Assembly: GCF_032341175.1 (NCBI RefSeq)
Contig: NZ_CP135435.1
Location: forward strand, 1,860,001 to 1,924,000
Source: Bacillus sp. DTU_2020_1000418_1_SI_GHA_SEK_038
Lineage (GTDB): Bacteria; Bacillota; Bacilli; Bacillales; Cytobacillaceae
DNA length: 64,000 nucleotides
Reading direction: 5' to 3'
Each line of letters starts with the position of its first letter. The first letter of the stretch is position 1. Below are positions 1 to 7,592 of this stretch, piece after piece. Both the position numbers and the translations under genes were made by a program. The notes beneath the pieces are model-generated. The model did no database searches. It saw only the letters and a list, made by a program, of their open reading frames with translations, and had not been told where the DNA came from.

Positions 1-1
1 A

Positions 2-277
2 GTTACAACAATCAGTCACAAGAGGAAAACGAGATTGGAAAAACGGGGAAGCATCTTAGATAGTAAAAAAAACACGAAACAGATTACTATTAATAGAGAG
101 GAACCTATTGATCATAAAGAATTAAAGATTAGAGAAGATACGGTTAGGAACCCTCAAACAAATAACAAAATGACACAAGTTAGGACGAAGATGGTACAAA
201 AAGAGGCTGGTGTGTCAGCAGAAGAACGTGCTGATAGAATGAAAAGACTGCTTGAAGCAAAAAAACGGAAGAATTAA
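2..277 (+). CDS. C-terminal part of an unrecognised basic protein (5' end outside window)
   Basis: The reading frame is open from base 2 to the TAA ending at 277, so this is most likely the last 91 residues of a gene that starts before the window. A TTG at 35 is the only internal start of note and has no convincing ribosome site. The peptide is strongly charged and rich in Lys, Arg, Glu, Asn and Gln, with a helical tail containing EERADRMKRLLEAKKRKN. I recognise no domain. It is not the C-terminus of FtsY, which normally lies just before ylxM-ffh in Bacillus, so either an extra gene is inserted here or the order differs. No function is assigned. Confidence 0.5.
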   Translation, partial: VTTISHKRKTRLEKRGSILDSKKNTKQITINREEPIDHKELKIREDTVRNPQTNNKMTQVRTKMVQKEAGVSAEERADRMKRLLEAKKRKN

Positions 278-347
278 AAGGATTAGCAATTAAGCCGATT
301 TTTTCATGCCACTGCTTGACTATTTTGGAATGTAAAGATAATTTCTT

Positions 348-374
348 GACATATTCAAATGTCCTATGTAAACT
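348..374 (+). promoter_or_regulatory. Candidate sigma-A promoter for ylxM-ffh
   Basis: A perfect -35 box TTGACA (348-353) is followed after 15 bases by TAAACT (369-374), with TG directly upstream of the -10. The spacer is short. A second possibility is TTGACT (318-323) with an AT-rich -10 near 339-346. The site lies 41 bases before the ylxM start. Confidence 0.4.
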
Positions 375-414
375 ATCTTTGTAAAGGCTTTTCACTTAAC
401 AAGGGGGAGTAGGG

Positions 415-747
415 ATGTTAGAAAAGACAACGAGAATGAATTATCTCTATGATTTTTATCAATCGTTGTTGACTCCTAAGCAGCGAAGCTATATGTCCCT
501 TTATTACCTGGATGATTTTTCACTTGGAGAGATTGCAGAAGAGTATGATGTCAGTCGTCAAGCAGTATACGACAATATTAAACGTACCGAAGCAATGCTT
601 GAAGAGTATGAAGAAAAGCTGTTATTATTTCAAAAATTTCAAGAGCGAAGTAAGTTGATTGCCCGCATGAAGGACATTCTTAAAGGAAATCCCGAGATTC
701 AAAAGGTAATGGATTCAATGATTGCTGAGCTTGAGAAATTAGATTAG
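415..747 (+). CDS. ylxM: UPF0122 protein YlxM, SRP-associated helix-turn-helix protein
   Basis: This 110-residue protein belongs to the YlxM/p13 family (UPF0122), encoded next to ffh in Firmicutes and thought to modulate the signal recognition particle. An HTH resembling sigma-70 region 4 is visible around residues 20-62 ([19 protein letters not shown], then [18 protein letters not shown]). The C-terminal half is a charged helix. The ATG at 415 has a strong AAGGGGGAG ribosome site. The gene ends 11 bases before ffh, so the two are co-transcribed. Family and position are clear; the exact biochemical role rests on family knowledge only. Confidence 0.93.
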   Translation: MLEKTTRMNYLYDFYQSLLTPKQRSYMSLYYLDDFSLGEIAEEYDVSRQAVYDNIKRTEAMLEEYEEKLLLFQKFQERSKLIARMKDILKGNPEIQKVMDSMIAELEKLD

Positions 748-758
748 GAGGCGGCAAC

Positions 759-2111
759 ATGGCATTTGAAGGATTAGCCGACCGACTGCAGAATACAATC
801 CAGAAGATCCGCGGCAAGGGGAAAGTAAATGAAGCGGATGTAAAAGAAATGATGCGAGATGTTCGTCTTGCATTATTAGAAGCAGACGTTAACTTTAAGG
901 TCGTCAAAGAGTTTGTCAAAAAGGTAAGTGAACGGGCTGTTGGCCAGGAAGTGCTAAAGAGCTTAACACCAGGGCAGCAGGTAGTTAAAGTCGTCAAAGA
1001 AGAGTTGACTCAATTAATGGGTGGAGAGCAGAGCAAGATTGCTGTTGCGGGCCGTCCTCCAACTGTCATTATGATGGTTGGTTTACAAGGGGCGGGTAAA
1101 ACAACTACTTCTGGAAAGCTTGCTAACCTGCTTCGAAAGAAATACAACCGAAGCCCATTGCTAGTGGCTGCTGATATTTATCGCCCTGCTGCGATTAAAC
1201 AGCTGGAAACGCTGGGAAAACAGCTAAGTTTGCCGGTTTTTTCCTTAGGTGACAAGGTTAGCCCTGTTGAAATAGCTAAACAAGCAATTGCGAAGGCAAA
1301 GGAAGATCATCATGATTATGTCCTGATTGATACAGCGGGACGATTACATGTTGATGAAGCCTTGATGGATGAGCTAAAGCAAATTAAAGAGCTATCTAAC
1401 CCAGATGAAATCTTCCTTGTCGTTGATGCAATGACAGGTCAAGACGCAGTAAATGTGGCTCAAAGCTTTAATGAGCTGCTTGGATTAACTGGTGTCGTGC
1501 TAACAAAGCTTGATGGCGATACTCGTGGAGGGGCTGCTCTATCTATTCGCTCCGTCACGGATACTCCTATTAAATTTGTCGGTTTAGGTGAAAAAATGGA
1601 TGCACTTGAGCCATTCCATCCTGAAAGAATGGCATCAAGAATTTTAGGCATGGGAGATGTTCTTACTCTCATTGAAAAAGCTCAGGCAAACGTTGATGAA
1701 GAAAAAGCAAAAGAAATGCAGCAAAAAATGCGTACAGCTTCTTTAACTTTTGATGACTTTTTAGAGCAGTTAAGCCAGGTTCGCAGTATGGGGCCATTGG
1801 ATGAACTGTTGAAAATGCTTCCAGGCGCCAACAAAATAAAAGGCTTAGACAAGCTACAGGTGGATGATAAGCAAATTTCACAGGTCGAAGCTATTATTAG
1901 ATCGATGACAAAGGATGAGAAAATTCATCCAGAAACGATTAATGCAAGCCGCCGTAAGCGAATTGCCAAGGGAAGCGGTACAACTGTGCCTGAAGTCAAC
2001 CGTTTGCTGAAGCAATTTGAAGATATGAAGAAAATGATGAAGCAAATGTCAGGAATGCAGCAAAAAGGGAAGAAAAAGGGCGGATTTAAGTTTCCATTCA
2101 ATCCGTTTTAA
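759..2111 (+). CDS. ffh: Signal recognition particle protein Ffh (SRP54 GTPase)
   Basis: Ffh binds signal sequences and 4.5S/scRNA and delivers ribosome-nascent chains to FtsY at the membrane. The 450 residues follow the N-G-M layout. An N-terminal helical bundle occupies residues 1-90. The G1 loop GLQGAGKTT is at 108-116, DTAGR is the G3 motif, and TKLDGD is the G4 motif. The Met-rich M domain near the C-terminus (MKKMMKQMSGMQQKGKKKG) binds RNA and signal peptide. Length is normal for Bacillus. The ATG follows an AGGAGG site and closely trails ylxM, its usual partner. Confidence 0.98.
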   Translation: MAFEGLADRLQNTIQKIRGKGKVNEADVKEMMRDVRLALLEADVNFKVVKEFVKKVSERAVGQEVLKSLTPGQQVVKVVKEELTQLMGGEQSKIAVAGRPPTVIMMVGLQGAGKTTTSGKLANLLRKKYNRSPLLVAADIYRPAAIKQLETLGKQLSLPVFSLGDKVSPVEIAKQAIAKAKEDHHDYVLIDTAGRLHVDEALMDELKQIKELSNPDEIFLVVDAMTGQDAVNVAQSFNELLGLTGVVLTKLDGDTRGGAALSIRSVTDTPIKFVGLGEKMDALEPFHPERMASRILGMGDVLTLIEKAQANVDEEKAKEMQQKMRTASLTFDDFLEQLSQVRSMGPLDELLKMLPGANKIKGLDKLQVDDKQISQVEAIIRSMTKDEKIHPETINASRRKRIAKGSGTTVPEVNRLLKQFEDMKKMMKQMSGMQQKGKKKGGFKFPFNPF

Positions 2112-2151
2112 TTAAAATGAAACATTTTCTTAAGCTGTAAAGAAAAAACCC

Positions 2152-2181
2152 TTTACAAACTATTTAACAATCTGATATTAT
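2152..2181 (+). promoter_or_regulatory. Sigma-A promoter (extended -10) for rpsP-khpA
   Basis: TTTACA (2152-2157) and TATTAT (2176-2181) are separated by 18 bases, and TGA immediately upstream of the -10 gives an extended -10 (TGnTATTAT). It lies 38 bases before rpsP, in the only gap between ffh and rpsP. A weak AAAATG-AAA-CATTTT hairpin at 2114-2128 just after ffh may attenuate upstream transcription. Confidence 0.6.
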
Positions 2182-2216
2182 ACTATCTTGTGTGAAACTA
2201 TTCGGAGGTGCTTTAA

Positions 2217-2492
<276 letters not shown>

Positions 2493-2503
2493 TTTCTAAT
2501 AAG

Positions 2504-2734
2504 ATGAAAGAGCTTATCGAAACGATTGTTAAGCCCCTTGTTGATTTTCCGGACGAAGTGCATGTGAGTGTACTTGAAGAAGACAACCGCGTAACCTATC
2601 AGCTTTCTGTCAACAAGAATGACATGGGGAAAGTAATTGGGAAGCAAGGGCGCGTTGCGAAAGCAATACGGACTGTTGTTTATGCAGCAGGATCATCACA
2701 GCAGAAAAAGGTTTTTCTAGAAATCAGTGAATAA
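2504..2734 (+). CDS. khpA: KH-domain RNA-binding protein KhpA (YlqC)
   Basis: This 76-residue protein is a single KH domain with the RNA-contacting GxxG loop visible as GKQG inside KVIGKQGRVAKAIRTVV (about residues 45-61). In Firmicutes, KhpA pairs with KhpB/Jag and affects cell elongation and RNA metabolism. That role is family knowledge, not shown here. It sits directly behind rpsP as in Bacillus, and a strong hairpin terminator follows 67 bases later. Confidence 0.93.
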   Translation: MKELIETIVKPLVDFPDEVHVSVLEEDNRVTYQLSVNKNDMGKVIGKQGRVAKAIRTVVYAAGSSQQKKVFLEISE

Positions 2735-2771
2735 TGCTTCTCTTAAGCGCTATAACTGAAACATATGAAAG

Positions 2772-2794
2772 GATTGACAGGTTTCATGTCAATC
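2772..2794 (+). other. Hairpin in the khpA-ylqD gap
   Basis: GATTGACA (2772-2779) and TGTCAATC (2787-2794) form an 8-bp stem with a 7-base loop. ATGAAA (2764-2769) could instead pair with TTTCAT (2782-2787), which would exclude this stem. It precedes the stronger terminator hairpin at 2801-2839. Its function is unknown. Confidence 0.5.
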
Positions 2795-2800
2795 TTATCA

Positions 2801-2839
2801 GCAAAAAGGAGGGGTCCCTTAAGGTCCCCTCCTTTTTGC
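2801..2839 (+). terminator. Terminator after rpsP-khpA
   Basis: GCAAAAAGGAGGGG (2801-2814) pairs with CCCCTCCTTTTTGC (2826-2839), with an inner CCTTAAGG. The stem is very stable. The T-run forms part of the right arm, and because the arms are symmetric it could act in both directions. Confidence 0.8.
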
Positions 2840-2907
2840 CAATCACATGACTCTTCAGTCACTTATTCAGAACTAATGCACGATTAAAGCCTTAGGAGGC
2901 AATATAG

Positions 2908-3294
2908 ATGAAAATCATTCAATCTGTCGTGGTCAAACAAGTTCTTACCGAAAATAGTAAAAGTGAACTATTAAATAAATATCACTCAAATAAGCTGCAG
3001 CTCCAAAAAGAATGTGATCAGCTCCGATTCGAGATGAAAAAACAAGAAAAGTCTAAAAAGTTTCATGCAGCTAATTTAAAGAAACAATTTGAGAAAGAAA
3101 TTCAAATGCGTAAAGAAAAGATTAAACTGCTCGATTTTCAAATAGAACAATTACATATACTACCACTAGGAAGCGAGCTTAAAGAAAAAGAGATCAATGC
3201 CATTATTGATATTGAGATTGGAGATCGCTGGGAAGATATTCAGAGTGGAGGAACAATCATTATTAAAGACGGAATCGTTGAGGACATACGTTAG
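2908..3294 (+). CDS. ylqD: YlqD family protein, predicted coiled coil
   Basis: This 128-residue YlqD-family protein has no established function. Residues 20-80 form a long, highly charged helical region rich in Lys, Glu and Gln with heptad-like spacing, predicted as a coiled coil. The C-terminal 45 residues (EIGDRWEDIQSGGTIIIKDGIVEDIR) look like a small beta module. It sits between khpA and rimM as in Bacillus. The ATG follows a TAGGAGG site, and rimM begins 12 bases after its stop, so co-transcription with the ribosome-maturation genes is likely. Confidence 0.88.
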   Translation: MKIIQSVVVKQVLTENSKSELLNKYHSNKLQLQKECDQLRFEMKKQEKSKKFHAANLKKQFEKEIQMRKEKIKLLDFQIEQLHILPLGSELKEKEINAIIDIEIGDRWEDIQSGGTIIIKDGIVEDIR

Positions 3295-3306
3295 AGGTGA
3301 AAGAAA

Positions 3307-3825
3307 TTGGAAAAATGGTTTAATGTTGGAAAAGTAGTGAACACCCACGGTATTAGAGGAGAAGTGAGAATCATTTCTAAGACTGATTTTGCAGAAGAAA
3401 GATATAAGTCTGGAAATCGATTATTTTTATTTATGCCTCAATCTAAAAGCCCTCTTGAATTAACCGTAAAATCGCATCGAACACATAAAAATTTTGATTT
3501 AGTTATCTTTGATGGCTACGATAATATTAATCAAGTTGAGAACATGAAAGGCGGGATCTTGAAGGTTCCTGAGAGCCAGCTTGGTGTTTTAGATGAAGAT
3601 GAATTTTATTATCATGAAATTATTGGCTGTATTGTAACTACGGTAGACGGTGAGGAAATTGGGAAAATCAGTGAAATTCTCTCGCCTGGGGCAAATGATG
3701 TATGGGTAATAAAGGGGGAGGGCGGCAAAGAAATTCTAATTCCCTATATTGAAGCGGTTGTCAAAGAGGTAAATGTGAAAGAGAAGATGGTTATTATTGA
3801 TCCAATTGAAGGGCTGCTATCATGA
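3307..3825 (+). CDS. rimM: 16S rRNA processing/ribosome maturation factor RimM
   Basis: RimM assists maturation of the 30S head domain by binding S19. The 172-residue protein opens with [19 protein letters not shown], the hallmark of the N-terminal RimM barrel. A PRC-barrel domain follows from about residue 95 ([13 protein letters not shown], then [11 protein letters not shown]). Translation starts at TTG, chosen for its AGAGGTG site 7 bases upstream. The stop overlaps the trmD start (ATGA), giving translational coupling. Confidence 0.96.
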   Translation: MEKWFNVGKVVNTHGIRGEVRIISKTDFAEERYKSGNRLFLFMPQSKSPLELTVKSHRTHKNFDLVIFDGYDNINQVENMKGGILKVPESQLGVLDEDEFYYHEIIGCIVTTVDGEEIGKISEILSPGANDVWVIKGEGGKEILIPYIEAVVKEVNVKEKMVIIDPIEGLLS

Positions 3826-4562
3826 TGAAAATCGATGTTCTAACACTTTTCCCCGAAATGTTTAATGGAGTCTTTGGCCATTCTATTTTAAAAAAAGCAG
3901 CAGAAAACAAGGCGGTTGAGTATAATGTCGTTAACTTTAGGGAATATGCTGATAATAAGCATCAAACCGTTGATGATTATCCTTATGGCGGCGGTGCAGG
4001 GATGGTTTTAAAGCCACAGCCCATCTTTGATGCTGTGGCAGATTTGCGTGAGAAAGGCAAATCTGATCCAAGAGTCATCCTGCTCTGTCCACAAGGGGAA
4101 AGATATACGCAGAAGAAGGCAGAAGAACTTGCCGAGTTAGATCATCTTATTTTCGTTTGCGGCCATTATGAAGGGTATGATGAGAGGATTCGAGAGCATA
4201 TAGTGACGGATGAAATATCCATCGGTGATTTTGTGCTGACAGGCGGGGAACTCGGAGCTATGGTTGTCATTGACAGTGTAGTCAGGCTCCTTCCTGGTGT
4301 TCTTGGAAACGAAGAATCCCACCGCAAGGATTCTTTTAGTACGGGCCTTCTCGAGCATCCTCATTATACCCGGCCTGCTGATTTCAGAGGAATGAAAGTT
4401 CCGGATATTCTTATTTCCGGGAATCATCGCTTAATTGATGAATGGAGAACGAAGGAATCATTAAGAAGAACTTTCACCCGCAGGCCAGATTTATTGGAAC
4501 ATGTTCATTTGAACGATGTGCAAATAAAATGGCTGGAAGAAATAAAAAATGAACAGAATTAG
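3822..4562 (+). CDS. trmD: tRNA (guanine-37-N1)-methyltransferase TrmD
   Basis: TrmD methylates G37 of tRNAs with S-adenosylmethionine to prevent frameshifting. The 246-residue product shows the trefoil-knot SPOUT core: [13 protein letters not shown] at the start, [21 protein letters not shown], and [13 protein letters not shown], which forms the SAM-binding knot. The C-terminal domain begins near residue 170. Length is standard. The start overlaps the rimM stop by 4 bases, and the last codons overlap the rplS promoter. Confidence 0.98.
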   Translation: MMKIDVLTLFPEMFNGVFGHSILKKAAENKAVEYNVVNFREYADNKHQTVDDYPYGGGAGMVLKPQPIFDAVADLREKGKSDPRVILLCPQGERYTQKKAEELAELDHLIFVCGHYEGYDERIREHIVTDEISIGDFVLTGGELGAMVVIDSVVRLLPGVLGNEESHRKDSFSTGLLEHPHYTRPADFRGMKVPDILISGNHRLIDEWRTKESLRRTFTRRPDLLEHVHLNDVQIKWLEEIKNEQN

Positions 4563-4564
4563 CA

Positions 4565-4593
4565 TTGAAGTTGAATGTTAAGTATGATAAAAT
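4565..4593 (+). promoter_or_regulatory. Sigma-A promoter (extended -10) for rplS
   Basis: TTGAAG (4565-4570), a 17-base spacer and TAAAAT (4588-4593) with TGA just upstream give an extended -10 promoter. It starts 3 bases after the trmD stop and would produce a leader of about 100 bases before rplS. Confidence 0.65.
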
Positions 4594-4599
4594 ACTCTT

Positions 4600-4703
4600 T
4601 GTGACTTAGGCTGGACTATTTCAGTTTTTTGTCCTATAAAGATGTTCCGCTGCAATTAGAAGAGAAGATGTGCATGAGCGTCTGTTGGAAGGAGTTGAAA
4701 ACG
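4600..4703 (+). promoter_or_regulatory. Probable L19 autoregulatory leader of rplS
   Basis: The untranslated stretch before rplS contains GGAC (4613-4616) able to pair with GTCC (4631-4634). It also has AGATG (4640-4644) able to pair with CGTCT (4679-4683), and TGCA (4651-4654) able to pair with TGCA (4671-4674). An L19 leader family is known before rplS in low-G+C Gram-positives. The position and the GTTCCGCTGC...GCATGAGCG pattern fit that family from memory. The covariance match itself was not computed. Confidence 0.55.
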
Positions 4704-5048
4704 ATGCATAAATTAATCGAAGAAATCACAAAAGAACAACTTCGTACGGATGTTCCTGCGTTCCGTCCTGGTGATACTGTACGTGTACACGTAAGTATTG
4801 TTGAGGGAACTCGTGAGCGTATTCAGGTATACGAAGGAGTCGTGATTAAGCGTCGTGGTGGTGGAATTAGCGAAACTTTCACAGTTCGTAAGATCTCTTA
4901 CGGTGTAGGCGTTGAGCGTACATTCCCTGTTCACACACCAAAGATTGCGAAGCTTGAAGTTCTTCGCCGCGGTAAAGTACGCCGTGCGAAACTTTACTAC
5001 CTACGTAACCTACGTGGTAAAAAAGCTCGTATTAAAGAAATCCGATAA
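4704..5048 (+). CDS. rplS: 50S ribosomal protein L19
   Basis: L19 sits at the 30S-50S interface. The ATG at 4704 gives 114 residues starting [20 protein letters not shown], the normal L19 N-terminus, and follows a GGAAGGAG site. An upstream in-frame TTG at 4629 would only add leader sequence and is rejected. The conserved core includes [20 protein letters not shown] and [14 protein letters not shown]. The gene has its own promoter and leader and is followed by a perfect-palindrome terminator. Confidence 0.98.
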   Translation: MHKLIEEITKEQLRTDVPAFRPGDTVRVHVSIVEGTRERIQVYEGVVIKRRGGGISETFTVRKISYGVGVERTFPVHTPKIAKLEVLRRGKVRRAKLYYLRNLRGKKARIKEIR

Positions 5049-5063
5049 TCTAAGAAAAAAGGA

Positions 5064-5094
5064 AGGAGCTTGTAATTACAAGCTCCTTTTTCTT
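5064..5094 (+). terminator. Terminator after rplS
   Basis: AGGAGCTTGTA (5064-5074) and TACAAGCTCCT (5077-5087) form an 11-bp perfect arm pair that continues into TTTTTCTT. Confidence 0.92.
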
Positions 5095-5248
5095 AGCTTA
5101 TAATATTACATAATTGTTAAATAATAATGACATAAGGTCCAAAGTGTGAATGTTGACTAGGATTTTTGTACAATAAAAACGCGGGTACAAAAGTGCCCTC
5201 AATTAATAGGACATACTATTGGTTTTTACTGAGATTGGTGGGGAAATA

Positions 5249-5800
5249 ATGACGAAGAAGAAAAATGAATTATGGGAATGGTCTAAAGCCTTAGTGATTG
5301 CAGTTCTATTAGCAGCAATTATTCGATACTTTTTATTTGCTCCCATTGTGGTAGATGGATTATCAATGATGCCGACCTTGCATGATCAAGATCGGATGAT
5401 CGTAAATAAATTCAGCTATAAGATTGGAAAGCCAGAGCGCTTTGATATTATTGTTTTTCATGCACCGGAAAATAAAGATTACATAAAGAGAGTAATCGGG
5501 CTGCCAGGAGATCGAATTGAATATAAGGATGATGTCCTTTATGTTAACGGAAAAGCCTATGATGAACCTTATTTAGATCAGTATAAGCAACAGATTATTG
5601 ACGGACCACTAACAGAGCCGTTTACGCTTCAAGAAAAGATTGGCCAGGAAACGGTTCCAGAAGGGCATCTGTTTGTAATGGGAGATAACCGCAGATACAG
5701 CAAGGATAGCCGTCATATCGGAACAGTGCCAATGGAGAAAGTATTAGGAAATACAGGCATTATTTATTGGCCAATCGAAGACATTCGAATTGTAAAATGA
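5249..5800 (+). CDS. Type I signal peptidase (SipS/LepB family)
   Basis: This membrane-anchored Ser/Lys protease removes signal peptides from secreted proteins. The ATG at 5249 follows GGTGGGG and gives 183 residues. A TTG at 5219 with no ribosome site is rejected. One N-terminal transmembrane helix spans about residues 13-31. The nucleophile Ser39 lies in GLSMMPT. The general base Lys80 lies in YIKRVIGLPGD. The C-terminal box GDNRRYSKDSRHIG is present. It is of the short Gram-positive Sip type. Bacillus has several paralogues, so no suffix letter is assigned. Confidence 0.95.
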   Translation: MTKKKNELWEWSKALVIAVLLAAIIRYFLFAPIVVDGLSMMPTLHDQDRMIVNKFSYKIGKPERFDIIVFHAPENKDYIKRVIGLPGDRIEYKDDVLYVNGKAYDEPYLDQYKQQIIDGPLTEPFTLQEKIGQETVPEGHLFVMGDNRRYSKDSRHIGTVPMEKVLGNTGIIYWPIEDIRIVK

Positions 5801-5839
5801 TGAATGGGATGCAATTCAATTTTGAAAGAGGTATAAGCT

Positions 5840-6715
5840 ATGACGATTCAATGGTTTCCAGGGCATATGGCAAAAGCCCGCAGACAAGTAACAGAAAAAC
5901 TAAAGCTAGTTGATATTATTTTTGAATTGGTCGATGCCAGAATCCCATACTCATCCCGAAATCCGATGATTGATGAGATTATTCAGCATAAGCCGCGGAT
6001 CGTCCTATTAAACAAGGCTGATATGGCCGATAAAGAAGTGACAAGGCAATGGATCAAACATTTTCAGGACGAAGGAACGAGAGCACTTGCCATTAATTCG
6101 CAGGCAGGACAAGGCATGAAGGAAATCGTGGCAGCCTCTCAAGATATTCTGAAAGAAAAATTTGACCGAATGAAGGCAAAAGGGGTAAAACCGAGGGCTA
6201 TTCGCGCCATGATTGTAGGTATCCCTAATGCAGGCAAATCAACTTTAATTAACAGGCTGGCGAAAAAGAATATTGCAAAGACGGGAAATACACCAGGGGT
6301 TACCAAGGCCCAGCAGTGGATTAAGGTCGGAAAAGAATTGGAGCTCTTGGACACACCTGGGATTCTATGGCCTAAATTTGAAGATCAACAAGTCGGCTTA
6401 AAGTTAGCGCTAACAGGAGCAATAAAGGATACCATTTTAAACTTACAGGATATTGCCATTTTTGCTTTAAGATTTCTTGAGAAGAAATACCCTGACCGGC
6501 TCAAAGATCGTTACAAGCTAGATGAGATTCCTGAAGATATTGTAGAATTATTTAATGAGATTGGAAAACTTCGGGGCTGCCTAATGGCTGGAGGAGAGAT
6601 TGATTACGATAAAGTTACTGAACTCGTTATTAGGGAGTTTCGAACAGAAAAATGGGGACCTATTTCTTTAGAGCAGCCTGAAGACTTGGTGGCGGAAAAA
6701 ACGGAAGAAAAATAA
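5840..6715 (+). CDS. rbgA: Ribosome biogenesis GTPase RbgA (YlqF)
   Basis: RbgA is required late in 50S assembly (incorporation of L16, L27 and L36). The 291-residue protein is a circularly permuted GTPase: the G4 motif LLNKAD (about residue 57) precedes the G1 loop GIPNAGKST at 127-135, followed by G3 [10 protein letters not shown]. The C-terminal helical domain (about residues 205-280) is the ANTAR-like RNA-binding part. The ATG follows an AGAGGT site. The neighbours lepB/sip and rnhB match Bacillus order. Confidence 0.96.
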   Translation: MTIQWFPGHMAKARRQVTEKLKLVDIIFELVDARIPYSSRNPMIDEIIQHKPRIVLLNKADMADKEVTRQWIKHFQDEGTRALAINSQAGQGMKEIVAASQDILKEKFDRMKAKGVKPRAIRAMIVGIPNAGKSTLINRLAKKNIAKTGNTPGVTKAQQWIKVGKELELLDTPGILWPKFEDQQVGLKLALTGAIKDTILNLQDIAIFALRFLEKKYPDRLKDRYKLDEIPEDIVELFNEIGKLRGCLMAGGEIDYDKVTELVIREFRTEKWGPISLEQPEDLVAEKTEEK

Positions 6716-6728
6716 TAATAAATCAACG

Positions 6729-6756
6729 GCCCTTCTTTTGAAAAGAGGGCTTTAAT
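6729..6756 (+). terminator. Weak terminator after rbgA
   Basis: GCCC (6729-6732) pairs with GGGC (6747-6750), enclosing a TCTTTT/AAAAGA inner stem with a bulged T at 6733. The hairpin is followed by TTTAATATTTT. Confidence 0.6.
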
Positions 6757-6778
6757 ATTTTCTGATTAAGGCCGATAC
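6753..6778 (+). promoter_or_regulatory. Possible SigD-type promoter before rnhB-ylqG-ylqH
   Basis: GCCGATAC (6771-6778) matches 7 of 8 bases of the SigD -10 consensus GCCGATAT. TAAT (6753-6756) lies 14 bases upstream where TAAA is expected. The weak -35 and the overlap with the rbgA terminator tail limit confidence. The same GCCGATA heptamer also occurs by chance inside coding sequence near 6026 and 60802. Confidence 0.3.
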
Positions 6779-6800
6779 AAAGAAATGAAGGGGAATCAAC

Positions 6801-7580
6801 ATGGAGAAATTAAACATACGAGAGATCGAACAAAGGCTTGCTAAAGAAAATGATCTTCATAGTCCATTTGTGAAAATGCTGGAAAAGGATGAGCGAAAAG
6901 GCGTACATGGGCTATTAAAAAAATGGCATAACAAAAAAGATAAAGAAGCTAAAGCCTATGAAAAACATGTTCAAATGACATGCTATGAAAAAAAATATCG
7001 ATCTGAAGGCTTTGTTCATATTGCTGGGGTTGACGAGGTGGGAAGAGGTCCTTTGGCCGGTCCTGTTATAGCTGCTGCCGTCATTTTACCACCTGAATTC
7101 TATTTGCCTGGACTTGATGATTCTAAGAAGCTATCAGAACAAAAAAGAGTTGAATATTATGAGGAAATTATACAATCGGCGATAGATTATCATGTTGGAA
7201 TAATTGATTCAGAAGAAATTGACAAAATTAATATCTATGAGGCATCGAAAAAGGCCATGCGGACAGCCATTGCAGGTTTAAAATTAAAACCTGACTTTCT
7301 GCTTATTGATGCAGTTAAACTAAATACACCGTATCCCGAGGAGGCGATTATTAAGGGTGACAGCAAAAGTATATCAATCGCAGCGGCCTCCATTATTGCC
7401 AAAGTGACTCGTGACCGCCTAATGGTTGATTTAGGAAGGGAATATCCTGTTTACGGTTTTTCTACAAATATGGGATACGGGACAAAAGAACATTTATCAG
7501 CGATTCAAATGTTTGGCATCACCTCTCATCACCGAAAAAGCTTTGCGCCAGTAAAGGATTACATAGGAAAACGGAAATAA
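6801..7580 (+). CDS. rnhB: Ribonuclease HII
   Basis: RNase HII cleaves RNA in RNA-DNA hybrids and initiates removal of misincorporated ribonucleotides. The 259-residue protein has an N-terminal extension of about 70 charged residues typical of Bacillus RnhB. The catalytic core follows: GVDEVGRGPLAGPV with Asp78 and Glu79, LDDSKKLSEQKR, FLLIDAVKL, and the helix SISIAAASIIAKVTRDR. All acidic active-site residues appear intact. The ATG follows AAGGGGA. ylqG begins 12 bases after its stop, so the three genes to 9196 form one unit. Confidence 0.97.
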   Translation: MEKLNIREIEQRLAKENDLHSPFVKMLEKDERKGVHGLLKKWHNKKDKEAKAYEKHVQMTCYEKKYRSEGFVHIAGVDEVGRGPLAGPVIAAAVILPPEFYLPGLDDSKKLSEQKRVEYYEEIIQSAIDYHVGIIDSEEIDKINIYEASKKAMRTAIAGLKLKPDFLLIDAVKLNTPYPEEAIIKGDSKSISIAAASIIAKVTRDRLMVDLGREYPVYGFSTNMGYGTKEHLSAIQMFGITSHHRKSFAPVKDYIGKRK

Positions 7581-7592
7581 GAAGGTGAAAAT

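Noticed and set aside
4629..4703. N-terminal extension of L19 from an upstream TTG
   Set aside because: The L19 family starts at MHKLIEEI, the ribosome site fits ATG 4704, and the upstream bases form the leader structure.
5153..5174. TTGACT and TACAAT before the signal peptidase gene
   Set aside because: The spacer is only 10 bases, too short for sigma-A; no alternative -10 at the right distance was found.
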